Assembly (NCBI GenBank): GCA_946481265.1
Contig: CAMLNE010000249.1
Span: 1 to 6,353, forward strand
DNA: 6,353 bases
From: an uncultured Panacagrimonas sp.
GTDB lineage: Bacteria; Pseudomonadota; Gammaproteobacteria; Nevskiales; Nevskiaceae
Direction of reading: 5' to 3'
Shown here: piece by piece, positions 1 to 6,353 of the stretch
Position numbering within the stretch: position 1 is the first letter of the stretch
Layout of the letters: every line of letters begins with the position of its first letter
The notes under the pieces: model-generated
Databases searched by the model: none
What the model was told of the DNA's origin: nothing
Seen by the model: only the letters and a program-made list of their open reading frames with translations
Translations under genes and position numbers: made by a program

Positions 1-1146
1 GTCGGACTCAACCCGCTGGTTGCCGCCGCCACCCCCCTGCTCGACCTCATCCCGCAGCTGCGCACCGCCACCCAGGCCGACTCCTCGCAGGTCAAGGCGC
101 GCCTGGTCGATGGCATCCGCGCCTTCGAGCAGGCCGCACGCAAGGCGCAGATCCCGTCCGAACAGGTGGTCGCCGCGCGCTACGTGCTGTGCACCTTCGT
201 CGACGAGACCGCCGCCAACACACCCTGGGGCGGCTCGGGCCAGTGGAGTTCGCAGAGCCTGCTGGTGACCTTCCACAACGAAGCCTGGGGCGGCGAGAAG
301 ACCTTCCAGCTGCTCGCCAAGCTGGCGGAGAACCCCAAGCAGAATCGTGACCTGCTGGAGCTGCTCGAGATCTGCCTGGCGCTCGGGTTCCAGGGCCGCT
401 TCCGCGTGCTCGACAACGGCCAGGCGCAGCTGTTGCAGGTCCGCGAGCGCCTGTTCGAGATGCTCAGGCGCGAACGTGGCGAAGCCGAGCGCGAGCTGAG
501 CCCGAACTGGAAGGGCACGCAGCTGCCGCGCAACAAGGTGCTCGACGCGGTGCCGGTATGGGTGGTGGTGGCGGCCACCGCGCTGATCCTGACGGTCGCC
601 TACGTCGCGCTCAATTCCATTCTCAACCGCAAGTCCGATCCGGTGTTCGCCGGCATCCGCGGCATCCAGGCACCGCAGGCCGAACAGCGCGCGGCGCCGC
701 CGATCCCGCCCAAGCCGGTACCCCCGCGCCTGCGCATCCTGCTGGCCAGCGACATCAAGGCCGGCCTGGTGGACGTGGGCGACTTTGCCGATCGCAGCGT
801 GGTGACGATCCGCTCGGACGGTTTCTTCGCGCCGGCCAGCGACAGCATTCCGGACAAGATGCTGCCGCTGCTCGAGCGTATCGGCGAGGCGGTGGCGCAG
901 GTCCCGGGCAAGGTCCTGGTGGTCGGGCATTCCGACGACCGGCCGATCCGCTCGATGCGCTTCCCCTCCAACTGGCACCTGTCCACCGCGCGCGCCGAGG
1001 AAGTGGCCCGCTACCTGTCGAACGAGGTCGACCCTTCGCGCATCCGTGCCGAGGGCCGTGCCGAGTCGGAACCGCTGGCCCCCAACGACACGCCCGCCAA
1101 CCGCGCCAGGAACCGGCGCGTCGACGTGCAGGTCCTGGTGCGTTGA
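1..1146 (+). CDS. tssL: T6SS membrane-complex protein TssL with OmpA-like domain (IcmH/DotU family), 5' end missing
   Basis: The frame is open from the first base, and 381 residues are visible. It begins at the conserved start of the DotU-type domain (GLNPLVAAATPLLDLIPQLR, residues 2-21), so the true start lies upstream of the window; the GTG at 166 is an internal valine. The cytoplasmic DotU-like domain covers about residues 2-180. One hydrophobic membrane segment follows at about 184-204, then a Pro-rich linker, then a periplasmic OmpA-like domain at about 240-381. That domain keeps the Asp of GHSD (312) and the Arg of LSTAR (331), equivalent to the two residues that contact diaminopimelate in OmpA. 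In the known system TssL binds TssM in the inner membrane and connects it to the baseplate. The fused OmpA domain should let it grip peptidoglycan without a separate anchoring protein (inference). tssM follows after 46 bases on the same strand, consistent with one operon. Family identity is very secure; the missing N-terminus cannot be judged. Confidence 0.96.
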   Translation, partial: VGLNPLVAAATPLLDLIPQLRTATQADSSQVKARLVDGIRAFEQAARKAQIPSEQVVAARYVLCTFVDETAANTPWGGSGQWSSQSLLVTFHNEAWGGEKTFQLLAKLAENPKQNRDLLELLEICLALGFQGRFRVLDNGQAQLLQVRERLFEMLRRERGEAERELSPNWKGTQLPRNKVLDAVPVWVVVAATALILTVAYVALNSILNRKSDPVFAGIRGIQAPQAEQRAAPPIPPKPVPPRLRILLASDIKAGLVDVGDFADRSVVTIRSDGFFAPASDSIPDKMLPLLERIGEAVAQVPGKVLVVGHSDDRPIRSMRFPSNWHLSTARAEEVARYLSNEVDPSRIRAEGRAESEPLAPNDTPANRARNRRVDVQVLVR

Positions 1147-1148
1147 CC

Positions 1149-1158
1149 CGTCGCGACG
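1149..1158. repeat. 10-base perfect palindrome after the tssL stop
   Basis: CGTCGCGACG reads the same on both strands and begins two bases after the tssL stop codon, inside the 46-base tssL-tssM spacer. With no loop it is not a normal RNA hairpin. It could be a protein-binding or methylation site, but short GC palindromes are common by chance in DNA of this composition. No function is claimed. Confidence 0.3.
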
Positions 1159-1192
1159 ACACCCCCGCATCCCATCGGATGGCCGCTAAAGC

Positions 1193-4100
1193 ATGAGCAG
1201 AATCTTCGGCTTCTTCACCCACCCCCTGCTGATCGGCCTGGTCGGCCTGATCGCGGCCGCCCTGGTGATCTGGTACGTCGGCCCGCTGGTGGCGATCGGC
1301 TCGATGCATCCGTTCGAGCCGCAGTGGGTGCGCTGGACGCTGATCGCGCTGATCGCGCTGCTGATCGTCGGGCGCCGCGTGTGGCGCTTCACGCGCGCCA
1401 AGATGGCCAGCCGCCGGCTGATGGAAGGCCTCACCAAGAGCCCGGCCAACCGCCCCGCCTCGCCCAGCGAGTCGCAGCAGGAAATCCAGCTGCTCGGGGA
1501 ACGCTTCGAGGAGGCGGTGGCCACCCTGCGCAAGGTGCGCCTGGAAGGCCGGTCGGGCGGCATGTCCAACCTGATCGCGCGCTCCAGCAGCCAGTACCTG
1601 TACGAGCTGCCCTGGTATGTGTTCATCGGCCCGCCGGGTTCCGGCAAGACCACCGCGCTGATCAATTCGGGGCTGAAGTTCCCGCTTGCCGAGAAGCTCG
1701 GCTCGCAGTCGATCCGGGGGGTCGGCGGCACGCGCAACTGCGACTGGTGGTTCACCGACGAGGCCGTGCTGATCGACACCGCCGGCCGCTACACCACGCA
1801 GGACTCCGACCAGACGGTGGACAAGGCCGCCTGGGACGGCTTCCTCGACCTGCTGCGCAAGTTCCGTCCGCGTCGCCCCATCAACGGCATCCTGCTGACG
1901 ATCAGTGCCAGCGACCTGCTCACGCAATCCCCGCGCGAACGCGCGGCCCACGCCGAGGCGGCGCGCGCGCGCATCGCCGAGCTCTACGAGCGCCTGCAGA
2001 TCCGCTTCCCGATCTACGTGCTGGTGACCAAGGTCGACCTGCTCGCCGGCTTCACCGAGTTCTTCTCCGACCTGGGCAAGGAGGAACGCGCACAGGTCTG
2101 GGGCACCAGCTTCACCTATTCGCAGGAGCCCGACGCGCCGGATCCCCTGCCCTCGCTGGACGGCGAGTGGAATGCGCTGCTGCGGCGCCTGTTCGAGCGC
2201 CAGCCGCAGCGCCTGCGCGACGAGAAGGACGTGACCAAGCGCGCCCTGATCTTCGGTTTTCCGCAGCAGGTGGCCGCCCTCAAGCCGGCGGTGCTCGACT
2301 TCCTGGGCCAGGTGTTCGTCACCTCGCGCTTCGGCAAGGCGCCGCTGCTGCGCGGCGTGTACTTCACCAGCGGCACCCAGGAAGGCCGCCCGATCGATCG
2401 CGTCGTCGGCAACATCGCGCGCGCGTTCGGCTTCGACGGCAATCCGCTCGCCCTGCAGAGCGCCAGCGGCCGCAGCTACTTCCTGACGCGCCTGCTCGAC
2501 GACGTGATCTTCGAGGAGCAGGCCCTCGCCGGCACCAACATCCGCTGGGAGAAGCGGCGCCTGGCGCTCAAGTGGAGCGCGTACGCCGCCTGCGGGATCC
2601 TCGGCGTGGGCCTGCTCGCCGCCTGGGCGATCTCCTACGGCCGCAACAGCGCCTACGTGGGCGAGGTCGACCAGCGCACCGCCGTGGTCCGCCAGCAGGT
2701 CTCCGACCTGCCGGCCAAGGCCGACACCAATGTGGCCGCGCTGCTGCCGACGCTCGACGCCGTGCGCGGCGTGCCGCTGACCGACGCGCTGATCGACGGC
2801 GTACCGCTGTCGATGACCTACGGCCTCTACCAGGGCGGCAAGCTGCAGGCCGGTGCGAACCAGGCCTACCGCAACCTGTTGCGCAACGCCTTCCTGCCGC
2901 GCCTGATCTATCGCATCGAGGACCGCCTGCGCAGCATCCCAGCCACCGACCTGGAGCAGACCTACGAGGTGCTCAAGGTCTACCTGATGCTGCAGGACCG
3001 CACGCGCCTGGAGCCGGACTACGCGGCCGCGGCCATCGAGTTCGACTGGGACCAGTCGCTGCCGCGCGAGGTCACCACCGACCAGCGTGCGGCGCTCGGC
3101 CAGCACCTGAGGTCGCTGCTGGCGCAGGACGACTATTCCTCGCCGCTGCCGCCGGACCCCCTGCTGATCGCCAGCGCGCGCAGCGCCCTGACCCGCTTCG
3201 GCCTGCCCCAGCGCGTCTACAGCCGTCTCAAGCGCGAGGGCATCGGCGAGGAGTTTCCCGCCTTCAGCGTCGCCACCAAGGGCGGGCCGAGCGCCGCGCT
3301 GGTGTTCACCCGCGCCAGCGGCGAACCCCTGACCCAGGGCGTGCCCGGCCTGTATTCCTACGACGGCTACCACAAGGCGTTCCTGAGCCGCGTCGGCGAA
3401 GTGTCGCGGCAGCTCGGCAGCGAACAGGAATGGGTGCTCGGCACCGCGGCCACCAGTGCGCTGGACAGCGCGCGCGATGCGGTCGGCGACAAGGAGGGCG
3501 TATCCGAGCAGGTGCGCCGCCTGTACCTGCAGGACTACGTGCGCGTGTGGGAGGAGTTCATCGCGGACGTGAAGCTCAAGAAGGCGGCCTCGCTGTCGGA
3601 GAGCATCCAGACCGCGCGCATCCTGTCCGCGCCGGATTCGCCGATCCCGCTGCTGATGAAGGCCATCGTGCGCGAGACCACGCTCACGACCAAGCAGGAG
3701 GCCGAGAAGGACATCACCGACAAGGCGGCCGACAAGATCGCGCAGCAGAAGGAGCGCCTGGGCCGGATGTTCGGCAGCACGCCGACGCAGCAGGATGACC
3801 CGACCGCGGGCAAGACGCTGGAAAGCATCGTGGACGATCGGTTCGCCTCGCTGCGCTACTGGGTCAACGGTCCCGGTGGCGGGGCGCCGGCGCCGATGGA
3901 CGGGGCGCTGACCCTGGTCAACGAGGTCTACATGATGCTCAGCAACACCGAGACCGCCGTGCAGAGTGGCAACCCGCCGCCCCCCAGCGACGCGCCGGCA
4001 CGCGTGAAGGCCGAAGCGGCGCGCATGCCCTATCCGTTCAAGTCGATGCTGCAGACCCTGGCGGGAACGGGCGCGAGCCAGGCGCTGGAGGAGACCCGGA

Positions 4101-4798
4101 GCAACCTGTCCAAGGGCATCGCGCAATCGTTCGGAGACTTCTGCTCCAAGGCCATCGGCGGCCGCTACCCGTTCTCGCCCGGCAGCTCCAAGGACGTCAC
4201 CGCCGATGACTTCGCTGCGCTGTTCGCCACCGGCGGCATGATCGACCAGTACTTCCAGCAGTCGCTCTCGCGCTACGTGGATACGGCGACCAAGCCCTGG
4301 AGCCTGAAGAAGGTCGAAGGCGTGCCGATGGGCTACGCCGGCTCGCTGGCGAATTTCGAGCGTGCGGACGGCATCAAGAAGGTGTTCTTCCGCATGGGCT
4401 CGCAGGCGTCCTATCGCTACGAGTTCAAGCCGGTGCGGATGGACGCCGGCATCACGCGCTTCCTGCTCGATGTCGATGGCCAGAGCGTGAGCTATGCGCA
4501 CGGTCCGATCGCGCCCAAATGGGTGTCCTGGCCGGGTCCGGGGGGCACCTCGATCGTGCGCCTGACGGTGGAACCGGCCGGGGCGTCCGGGTCGGGCTAC
4601 ACCATGGAAGGTCCCTGGGCGCTGTTCCGCCTGTTCGACAAGGCCCGGGTCGAGCGCACCGCGCAGCCCGAGAAGATGTTCGTCACCTTCACCTTCGACG
4701 GGCGTGAAGTGCGCTTCGAGGTCACCGCCGGCAGCGTGCAGAATCCCTACGGCCTGTCCGACCTGCGCAACTTCTCCTGTCCGCGGAGCCTGGGCTGA
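1193..4798 (+). CDS. tssM: T6SS inner-membrane core protein TssM (IcmF family)
   Basis: A complete 1201-residue protein, within the usual size of TssM. In the T6SS it forms the large trans-envelope column with TssL and the lipoprotein TssJ. Two membrane segments lie near the N-terminus (about 12-35 and 46-60). A cytoplasmic NTPase-like domain follows, with Walker A GPPGSGKTT (146-154), the Walker B-type motif LIDTAGRY centred on Asp195, and TKVD (279-282), which resembles a guanine-specificity motif. A third membrane segment (about 462-482) leads into a periplasmic region of about 715 residues. That region includes the IcmF-related domain and the IcmF C-terminal domain, seen as NFERADGIKKVFF from about 1054 and WPGPGG at 1113-1118. 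The start ATG at 1193 gives the expected short cytoplasmic N-terminus; only a weak GGA at 1177-1179 precedes it. The stop overlaps the tagF start. No frameshift or missing motif is seen. In some T6SSs TssM hydrolyses ATP, in others the motif is dispensable; the sequence here cannot say which applies. Confidence 0.98.
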   Translation: MSRIFGFFTHPLLIGLVGLIAAALVIWYVGPLVAIGSMHPFEPQWVRWTLIALIALLIVGRRVWRFTRAKMASRRLMEGLTKSPANRPASPSESQQEIQLLGERFEEAVATLRKVRLEGRSGGMSNLIARSSSQYLYELPWYVFIGPPGSGKTTALINSGLKFPLAEKLGSQSIRGVGGTRNCDWWFTDEAVLIDTAGRYTTQDSDQTVDKAAWDGFLDLLRKFRPRRPINGILLTISASDLLTQSPRERAAHAEAARARIAELYERLQIRFPIYVLVTKVDLLAGFTEFFSDLGKEERAQVWGTSFTYSQEPDAPDPLPSLDGEWNALLRRLFERQPQRLRDEKDVTKRALIFGFPQQVAALKPAVLDFLGQVFVTSRFGKAPLLRGVYFTSGTQEGRPIDRVVGNIARAFGFDGNPLALQSASGRSYFLTRLLDDVIFEEQALAGTNIRWEKRRLALKWSAYAACGILGVGLLAAWAISYGRNSAYVGEVDQRTAVVRQQVSDLPAKADTNVAALLPTLDAVRGVPLTDALIDGVPLSMTYGLYQGGKLQAGANQAYRNLLRNAFLPRLIYRIEDRLRSIPATDLEQTYEVLKVYLMLQDRTRLEPDYAAAAIEFDWDQSLPREVTTDQRAALGQHLRSLLAQDDYSSPLPPDPLLIASARSALTRFGLPQRVYSRLKREGIGEEFPAFSVATKGGPSAALVFTRASGEPLTQGVPGLYSYDGYHKAFLSRVGEVSRQLGSEQEWVLGTAATSALDSARDAVGDKEGVSEQVRRLYLQDYVRVWEEFIADVKLKKAASLSESIQTARILSAPDSPIPLLMKAIVRETTLTTKQEAEKDITDKAADKIAQQKERLGRMFGSTPTQQDDPTAGKTLESIVDDRFASLRYWVNGPGGGAPAPMDGALTLVNEVYMMLSNTETAVQSGNPPPPSDAPARVKAEAARMPYPFKSMLQTLAGTGASQALEETRSNLSKGIAQSFGDFCSKAIGGRYPFSPGSSKDVTADDFAALFATGGMIDQYFQQSLSRYVDTATKPWSLKKVEGVPMGYAGSLANFERADGIKKVFFRMGSQASYRYEFKPVRMDAGITRFLLDVDGQSVSYAHGPIAPKWVSWPGPGGTSIVRLTVEPAGASGSGYTMEGPWALFRLFDKARVERTAQPEKMFVTFTFDGREVRFEVTAGSVQNPYGLSDLRNFSCPRSLG
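4785..4788 (+). promoter_or_regulatory. Ribosome binding site of tagF inside the end of tssM
   Basis: GGAG lies nine bases before the ATG at 4798, within the last codons of tssM. It supports the overlapping ATG as the real tagF start. Together with the TGATG stop-start overlap it suggests that ribosomes finishing tssM can restart on tagF. Confidence 0.65.
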
Positions 4799-5496
4799 TG
4801 AATGCGGAAACTGCCGTGCAGGCGCTGCCCGGCTGGTACGGCAAGCTGCCCTTCCTGGGCGATTTCGCCGGGCGCCGGCTGCCGCCGTCGTTCGTGCGCA
4901 CCTGGGATGACTGGCTGCAGTCGGTCATCTATGGCGGCCGCTCGCTGCTCGGCGAGGAATGGTTGCAGCGCTATCTCAACAGCCCGATCTGGCATTTCTG
5001 CCTGGCGCCCGGGGTATGCGGCAACAACGCCTGGTTCGGCCTGCTGATGTCGAGTGTCGACCGTGCCAACCGCCACTTCCCGTTCACGCTGGCGCACGGC
5101 GTGGCGCGCGAGGCGCTGCACGACCTGTCGCTGGCTTCGATCACCGACTGGCTGAACGCCCTCGAATCCGAGGCGGTGGCGATGCTCGATCTCGAAGGCT
5201 CGGTGCAGATGCTGGAAGACCGGCTCGCCTCGTTCGCACCGCCGGCCGGCCTCGACGACACGCGACCGCGCGCCGCCGAGAACCTGGGCAGCTACTTCGA
5301 TGGCCCGCTGCACGTCCCGGCCAGCGAGGTGCCCTCGCTGCTCGCCGCCCTGGCCAGCGAGTCGACGCGCGGCAGCGGCGCACCGATCAGCCTGTGGTGG
5401 ACCAACGCCGACGATCATGGCCAGGGCGCGCTGGTCTGCGCCTGTCATGGCCTGCCCACGGCGGAACGCTACAGCGCGATGCTCGGCGGGGGCTGA
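4798..5496 (+). CDS. tagF: T6SS-associated protein TagF (ImpM family)
   Basis: A complete 232-residue soluble protein with no signal peptide or membrane segment, about the normal size for a stand-alone TagF. The family signature is clear: WYGKLPFLGDF (13-23), the following RRLPPSFVRTWDDWLQ (26-41), a central NSPIWHFCLAPG and NRHFPFTLA stretch, and SLWW (198-201) near the C-terminus. In Pseudomonas aeruginosa and Agrobacterium, TagF represses T6SS assembly post-translationally through the Fha scaffold; in Agrobacterium it is fused to a PppA phosphatase domain, which is absent here. The start is fixed by the TGATG overlap with tssM and by the GGAG upstream. It is the last gene of the + strand operon visible here, ending 223 bases from the convergent ffh. 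The kinase, phosphatase and Fha partners known from other systems are not in the window, so the Fha target is inferred from the family. Confidence 0.95.
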   Translation: MNAETAVQALPGWYGKLPFLGDFAGRRLPPSFVRTWDDWLQSVIYGGRSLLGEEWLQRYLNSPIWHFCLAPGVCGNNAWFGLLMSSVDRANRHFPFTLAHGVAREALHDLSLASITDWLNALESEAVAMLDLEGSVQMLEDRLASFAPPAGLDDTRPRAAENLGSYFDGPLHVPASEVPSLLAALASESTRGSGAPISLWWTNADDHGQGALVCACHGLPTAERYSAMLGGG

Positions 5497-5514
5497 AAAG
5501 GACGACAGGACCGG

Positions 5515-5538
5515 CACGCCGCCAGCTGTCGCGGCGTG
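5515..5538. repeat. Inverted repeat downstream of tagF (8-bp perfect stem)
   Basis: CACGCCGC (5515-5522) and GCGGCGTG (5531-5538) are perfect reverse complements around an 8-base loop, 18 bases after the tagF stop. The RNA hairpin would be very stable. No T-run follows it on the + strand, so it is not a classical intrinsic terminator. It could stabilise the 3' end of the T6SS mRNA or pause polymerase. Confidence 0.5.
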
Positions 5539-5544
5539 ATGGCG

Positions 5545-5577
5545 GACCGGCCCGGTGATGCGTGCGCAGCGCCGGTC
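5545..5577. repeat. Inverted repeat, 7-bp stem with 19-base loop
   Basis: GACCGGC (5545-5551) and GCCGGTC (5571-5577) are perfect reverse complements. The long loop and lack of a T-tract make a terminator role weak. It lies just after the previous inverted repeat, so the two could form tandem hairpins. Chance is a real alternative at this GC content. Confidence 0.35.
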
Positions 5578-5632
5578 AGCGTCGATCAATGCCGCTTGCT
5601 GTCAGCCGGCTTGCCCGGGCCAACCGACCACG

Positions 5633-5663
5633 AAAAAAACAGGGGCTGGCGCGTCACAGCCTG
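5633..5663 (-). terminator. Probable intrinsic terminator of ffh
   Basis: Read on the - strand, CAGGCTG (5663-5657) pairs with CAGCCCCTG (5648-5640) across an 8-base loop, leaving a two-base CC bulge, and is followed directly by seven T (5639-5633). The hairpin starts 57 bases after the ffh stop codon. Position, strand and T-tract all fit a Rho-independent terminator for ffh. The bulge and short stem lower confidence somewhat. Confidence 0.6.
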
Positions 5664-5678
5664 GTCCTGAGCTGAACC

Positions 5679-5718
5679 GGGCAGCGTTTGCGCCGCCTCC
5701 GGTCCCGCGGCGCTGCCC
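5679..5718. repeat. Overlapping, mutually exclusive inverted repeats after ffh
   Basis: GGGCAGCG (5679-5686) pairs with CGCTGCCC (5711-5718). An alternative stem, GCGCCGC (5690-5696) with GCGGCGC (5707-5713), uses three of the same bases, so both cannot form fully at once. The structure begins two bases past the ffh stop codon and has no adjoining T-tract. It may be a 3'-end stabilising hairpin for ffh mRNA; function is not established. Confidence 0.5.
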
Positions 5719-5719
5719 C

Positions 5720-6353
5720 TCAGCGCGGCGGCATCATCCCCGGCGGCAGCTTGCCGCCCAGGCGACGCAGCATCTTGGACATGCCACCGCCCGCGACCTT
5801 CTTCATCAGGTCGCGCGAGGTCTCGAACTGGCGCAGCATCTTGTTGACCTCCTGCACTTCCACGCCGCTGCCCGCCGCGATGCGACGCTTGCGCGAGGCC
5901 TTGATCAGGTCGGGAAACTTGCGCTCCTGCGGCGTCATCGAGTTGATGATCGCGACCGTGCGGCGGATCTCCTTCTCGGCGTTGACGTTCTTGAGCTGCG
6001 CCTGCATCTGCGCGCCGCCGGGCAGCTTCTCCAGGATCGACTCGATGCTGCCCATGCTCTGCATCTGCTGCATCTGTTCGCGGAAGTCGGCGAGATCGAA
6101 GCCGCGCTTGGAGGTCAGCTTCTTGGCGAGCTTCTGCGCCTTCTCGGCGTCGACCTTCTTGGTGGTCTCCTCGATCAGGCTCAGCATGTCGCCCTGGCCG
6201 ATGATCCGGTTGGCGATGCGGTCGGGATGGAAGACCTCGAGCTTGTCGGTCTTCTCGCCCACGCCGAGGAACTTGATCGGCCGGCCGGTGACGGTGCGCA
6301 CCGACAGCGCGGCGCCGCCACGCGCATCGCCGTCCATGCGGGTCAGGATCACG
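5720..6353 (-). CDS. ffh: Signal recognition particle protein Ffh (SRP54), C-terminal part, N-terminus missing
   Basis: 210 whole residues are visible to the stop at 5720-5722; the gene continues beyond the window, which removes the N domain and motifs G1-G3. Ffh is the GTPase that, with 4.5S RNA, binds signal sequences on ribosomes and delivers membrane proteins to FtsY. In fragment numbering, the end of the GTPase domain shows TRMDGDARGG (4-13) and FLGVGEK (28-34). The methionine-rich M domain follows, with REQMQQMQSMGS (91-102) in the signal-binding groove region and the 4.5S RNA-binding motif SRKRRIAAGSG (153-163). The Met/Gly-rich tail ends at PPGMMPPR. Codon 1 at the edge (GTG) is an internal valine, not a start. 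The G4 motif has Arg where TKxD is usual. The gene converges on the T6SS operon and is probably ended by the hairpin at 5633-5663. Identity is certain. Confidence 0.98.
   Translation of the reverse strand, partial: VILTRMDGDARGGAALSVRTVTGRPIKFLGVGEKTDKLEVFHPDRIANRIIGQGDMLSLIEETTKKVDAEKAQKLAKKLTSKRGFDLADFREQMQQMQSMGSIESILEKLPGGAQMQAQLKNVNAEKEIRRTVAIINSMTPQERKFPDLIKASRKRRIAAGSGVEVQEVNKMLRQFETSRDLMKKVAGGGMSKMLRRLGGKLPPGMMPPR

Larger units (their letters stand above)
5497..5719. other. Non-coding junction between convergent tagF and ffh
   Basis: These 223 bases lie between the stop codons of tagF and ffh. I find no convincing gene. The region holds several inverted repeats, listed separately, and one A7 tract at 5633-5639, which is T7 on the - strand. 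No + strand T-tract follows any hairpin, so an intrinsic terminator for the T6SS operon is not evident; termination there may depend on Rho, or on ffh-directed structures (inference). Confidence 0.8.

Noticed and set aside
166..1146. GTG at 166 as the tssL start
   Set aside because: The conserved DotU-type sequence is in frame from base 1, so this GTG is an internal valine and the gene is cut by the window edge.
1324..3798. 824-codon + strand ORF inside tssM
   Set aside because: It is a shifted-frame shadow of tssM, rich in Arg, Ala and Gly, with no domain and no ribosome binding site. tssM in the other frame has all the family motifs.
755..4501. Giant antisense ORF as a real gene
   Set aside because: It is the mirror of the tssM codons, held open by codon bias, and crosses tssL and tssM without any recognisable domain or start signal.
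5515..5538. Hairpin as an intrinsic terminator for tagF
   Set aside because: The stem is strong but no T-tract follows it on the + strand, so it is reported only as an inverted repeat.
4747..5589. 280-codon - strand ORF opposite tagF
   Set aside because: It is a shadow of tagF, which has clear family motifs, coupling to tssM and a ribosome binding site; the antisense product has none of these.
5558..6353. + strand frame open from ATG 5558 through the ffh antisense to the window end
   Set aside because: Within ffh it is in codon register with the real gene, so it is open for the same codon-bias reason. No ribosome binding site and no recognisable product.
1..6353. T6SS effector or immunity gene, mobile element, CRISPR array or RNA gene
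   Set aside because: The coding capacity is fully used by tssL, tssM, tagF and ffh, and the spacers show no direct-repeat array, transposase remnant or tRNA-like structure.

Overview
The window is a high-GC stretch whose codons end mostly in G or C. It carries the distal end of a type VI secretion system (T6SS) operon on the + strand, which runs into a convergent housekeeping gene, ffh, on the - strand. The GC content and the gammaproteobacterial look of the Ffh fragment suggest a Xanthomonadales (Lysobacterales)-like gammaproteobacterium. That assignment is inference from composition and remembered protein similarity only.

Layout: (1) 1-1146, the 3' part of tssL, an IcmH/DotU-type protein with a C-terminal OmpA-like peptidoglycan-binding domain; its start lies upstream of the window. 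(2) 1147-1192, a 46-base spacer with a 10-base palindrome. (3) 1193-4798, a complete tssM (IcmF family) of 1201 codons with intact nucleotide-binding motifs. (4) 4798-5496, a complete tagF (ImpM family) whose start codon overlaps the tssM stop codon. (5) 5497-5719, a non-coding region between convergent genes, rich in inverted repeats; it includes a hairpin followed by seven T on the - strand that probably ends ffh transcription. (6) 5720-6353, the C-terminal part of ffh on the - strand, cut by the window edge.

How the genes fit together: TssL and TssM form, with TssJ, the envelope-spanning membrane complex that docks the T6SS baseplate and gives passage to the Hcp/VgrG spear. Because this TssL carries its own OmpA-like domain, the complex can probably anchor itself to the cell wall. 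TagF is known in other bacteria as a post-translational repressor of T6SS assembly that acts on the Fha scaffold. Its tight coupling to tssM suggests that repressor and membrane complex are made together. Ffh belongs to the signal recognition particle and has no functional link to the T6SS; it marks the border between the T6SS locus and the core genome.

I see no effector/immunity pair, mobile element, CRISPR array, tRNA or rRNA, and no evidence of a previously undescribed system. The items worth a second look are modest: an arginine in the usually lysine-containing G4 motif of Ffh, the hairpin-rich convergent junction, a five-codon ORF overlapping the tssM start, and a very long antisense ORF that is explained by codon bias.
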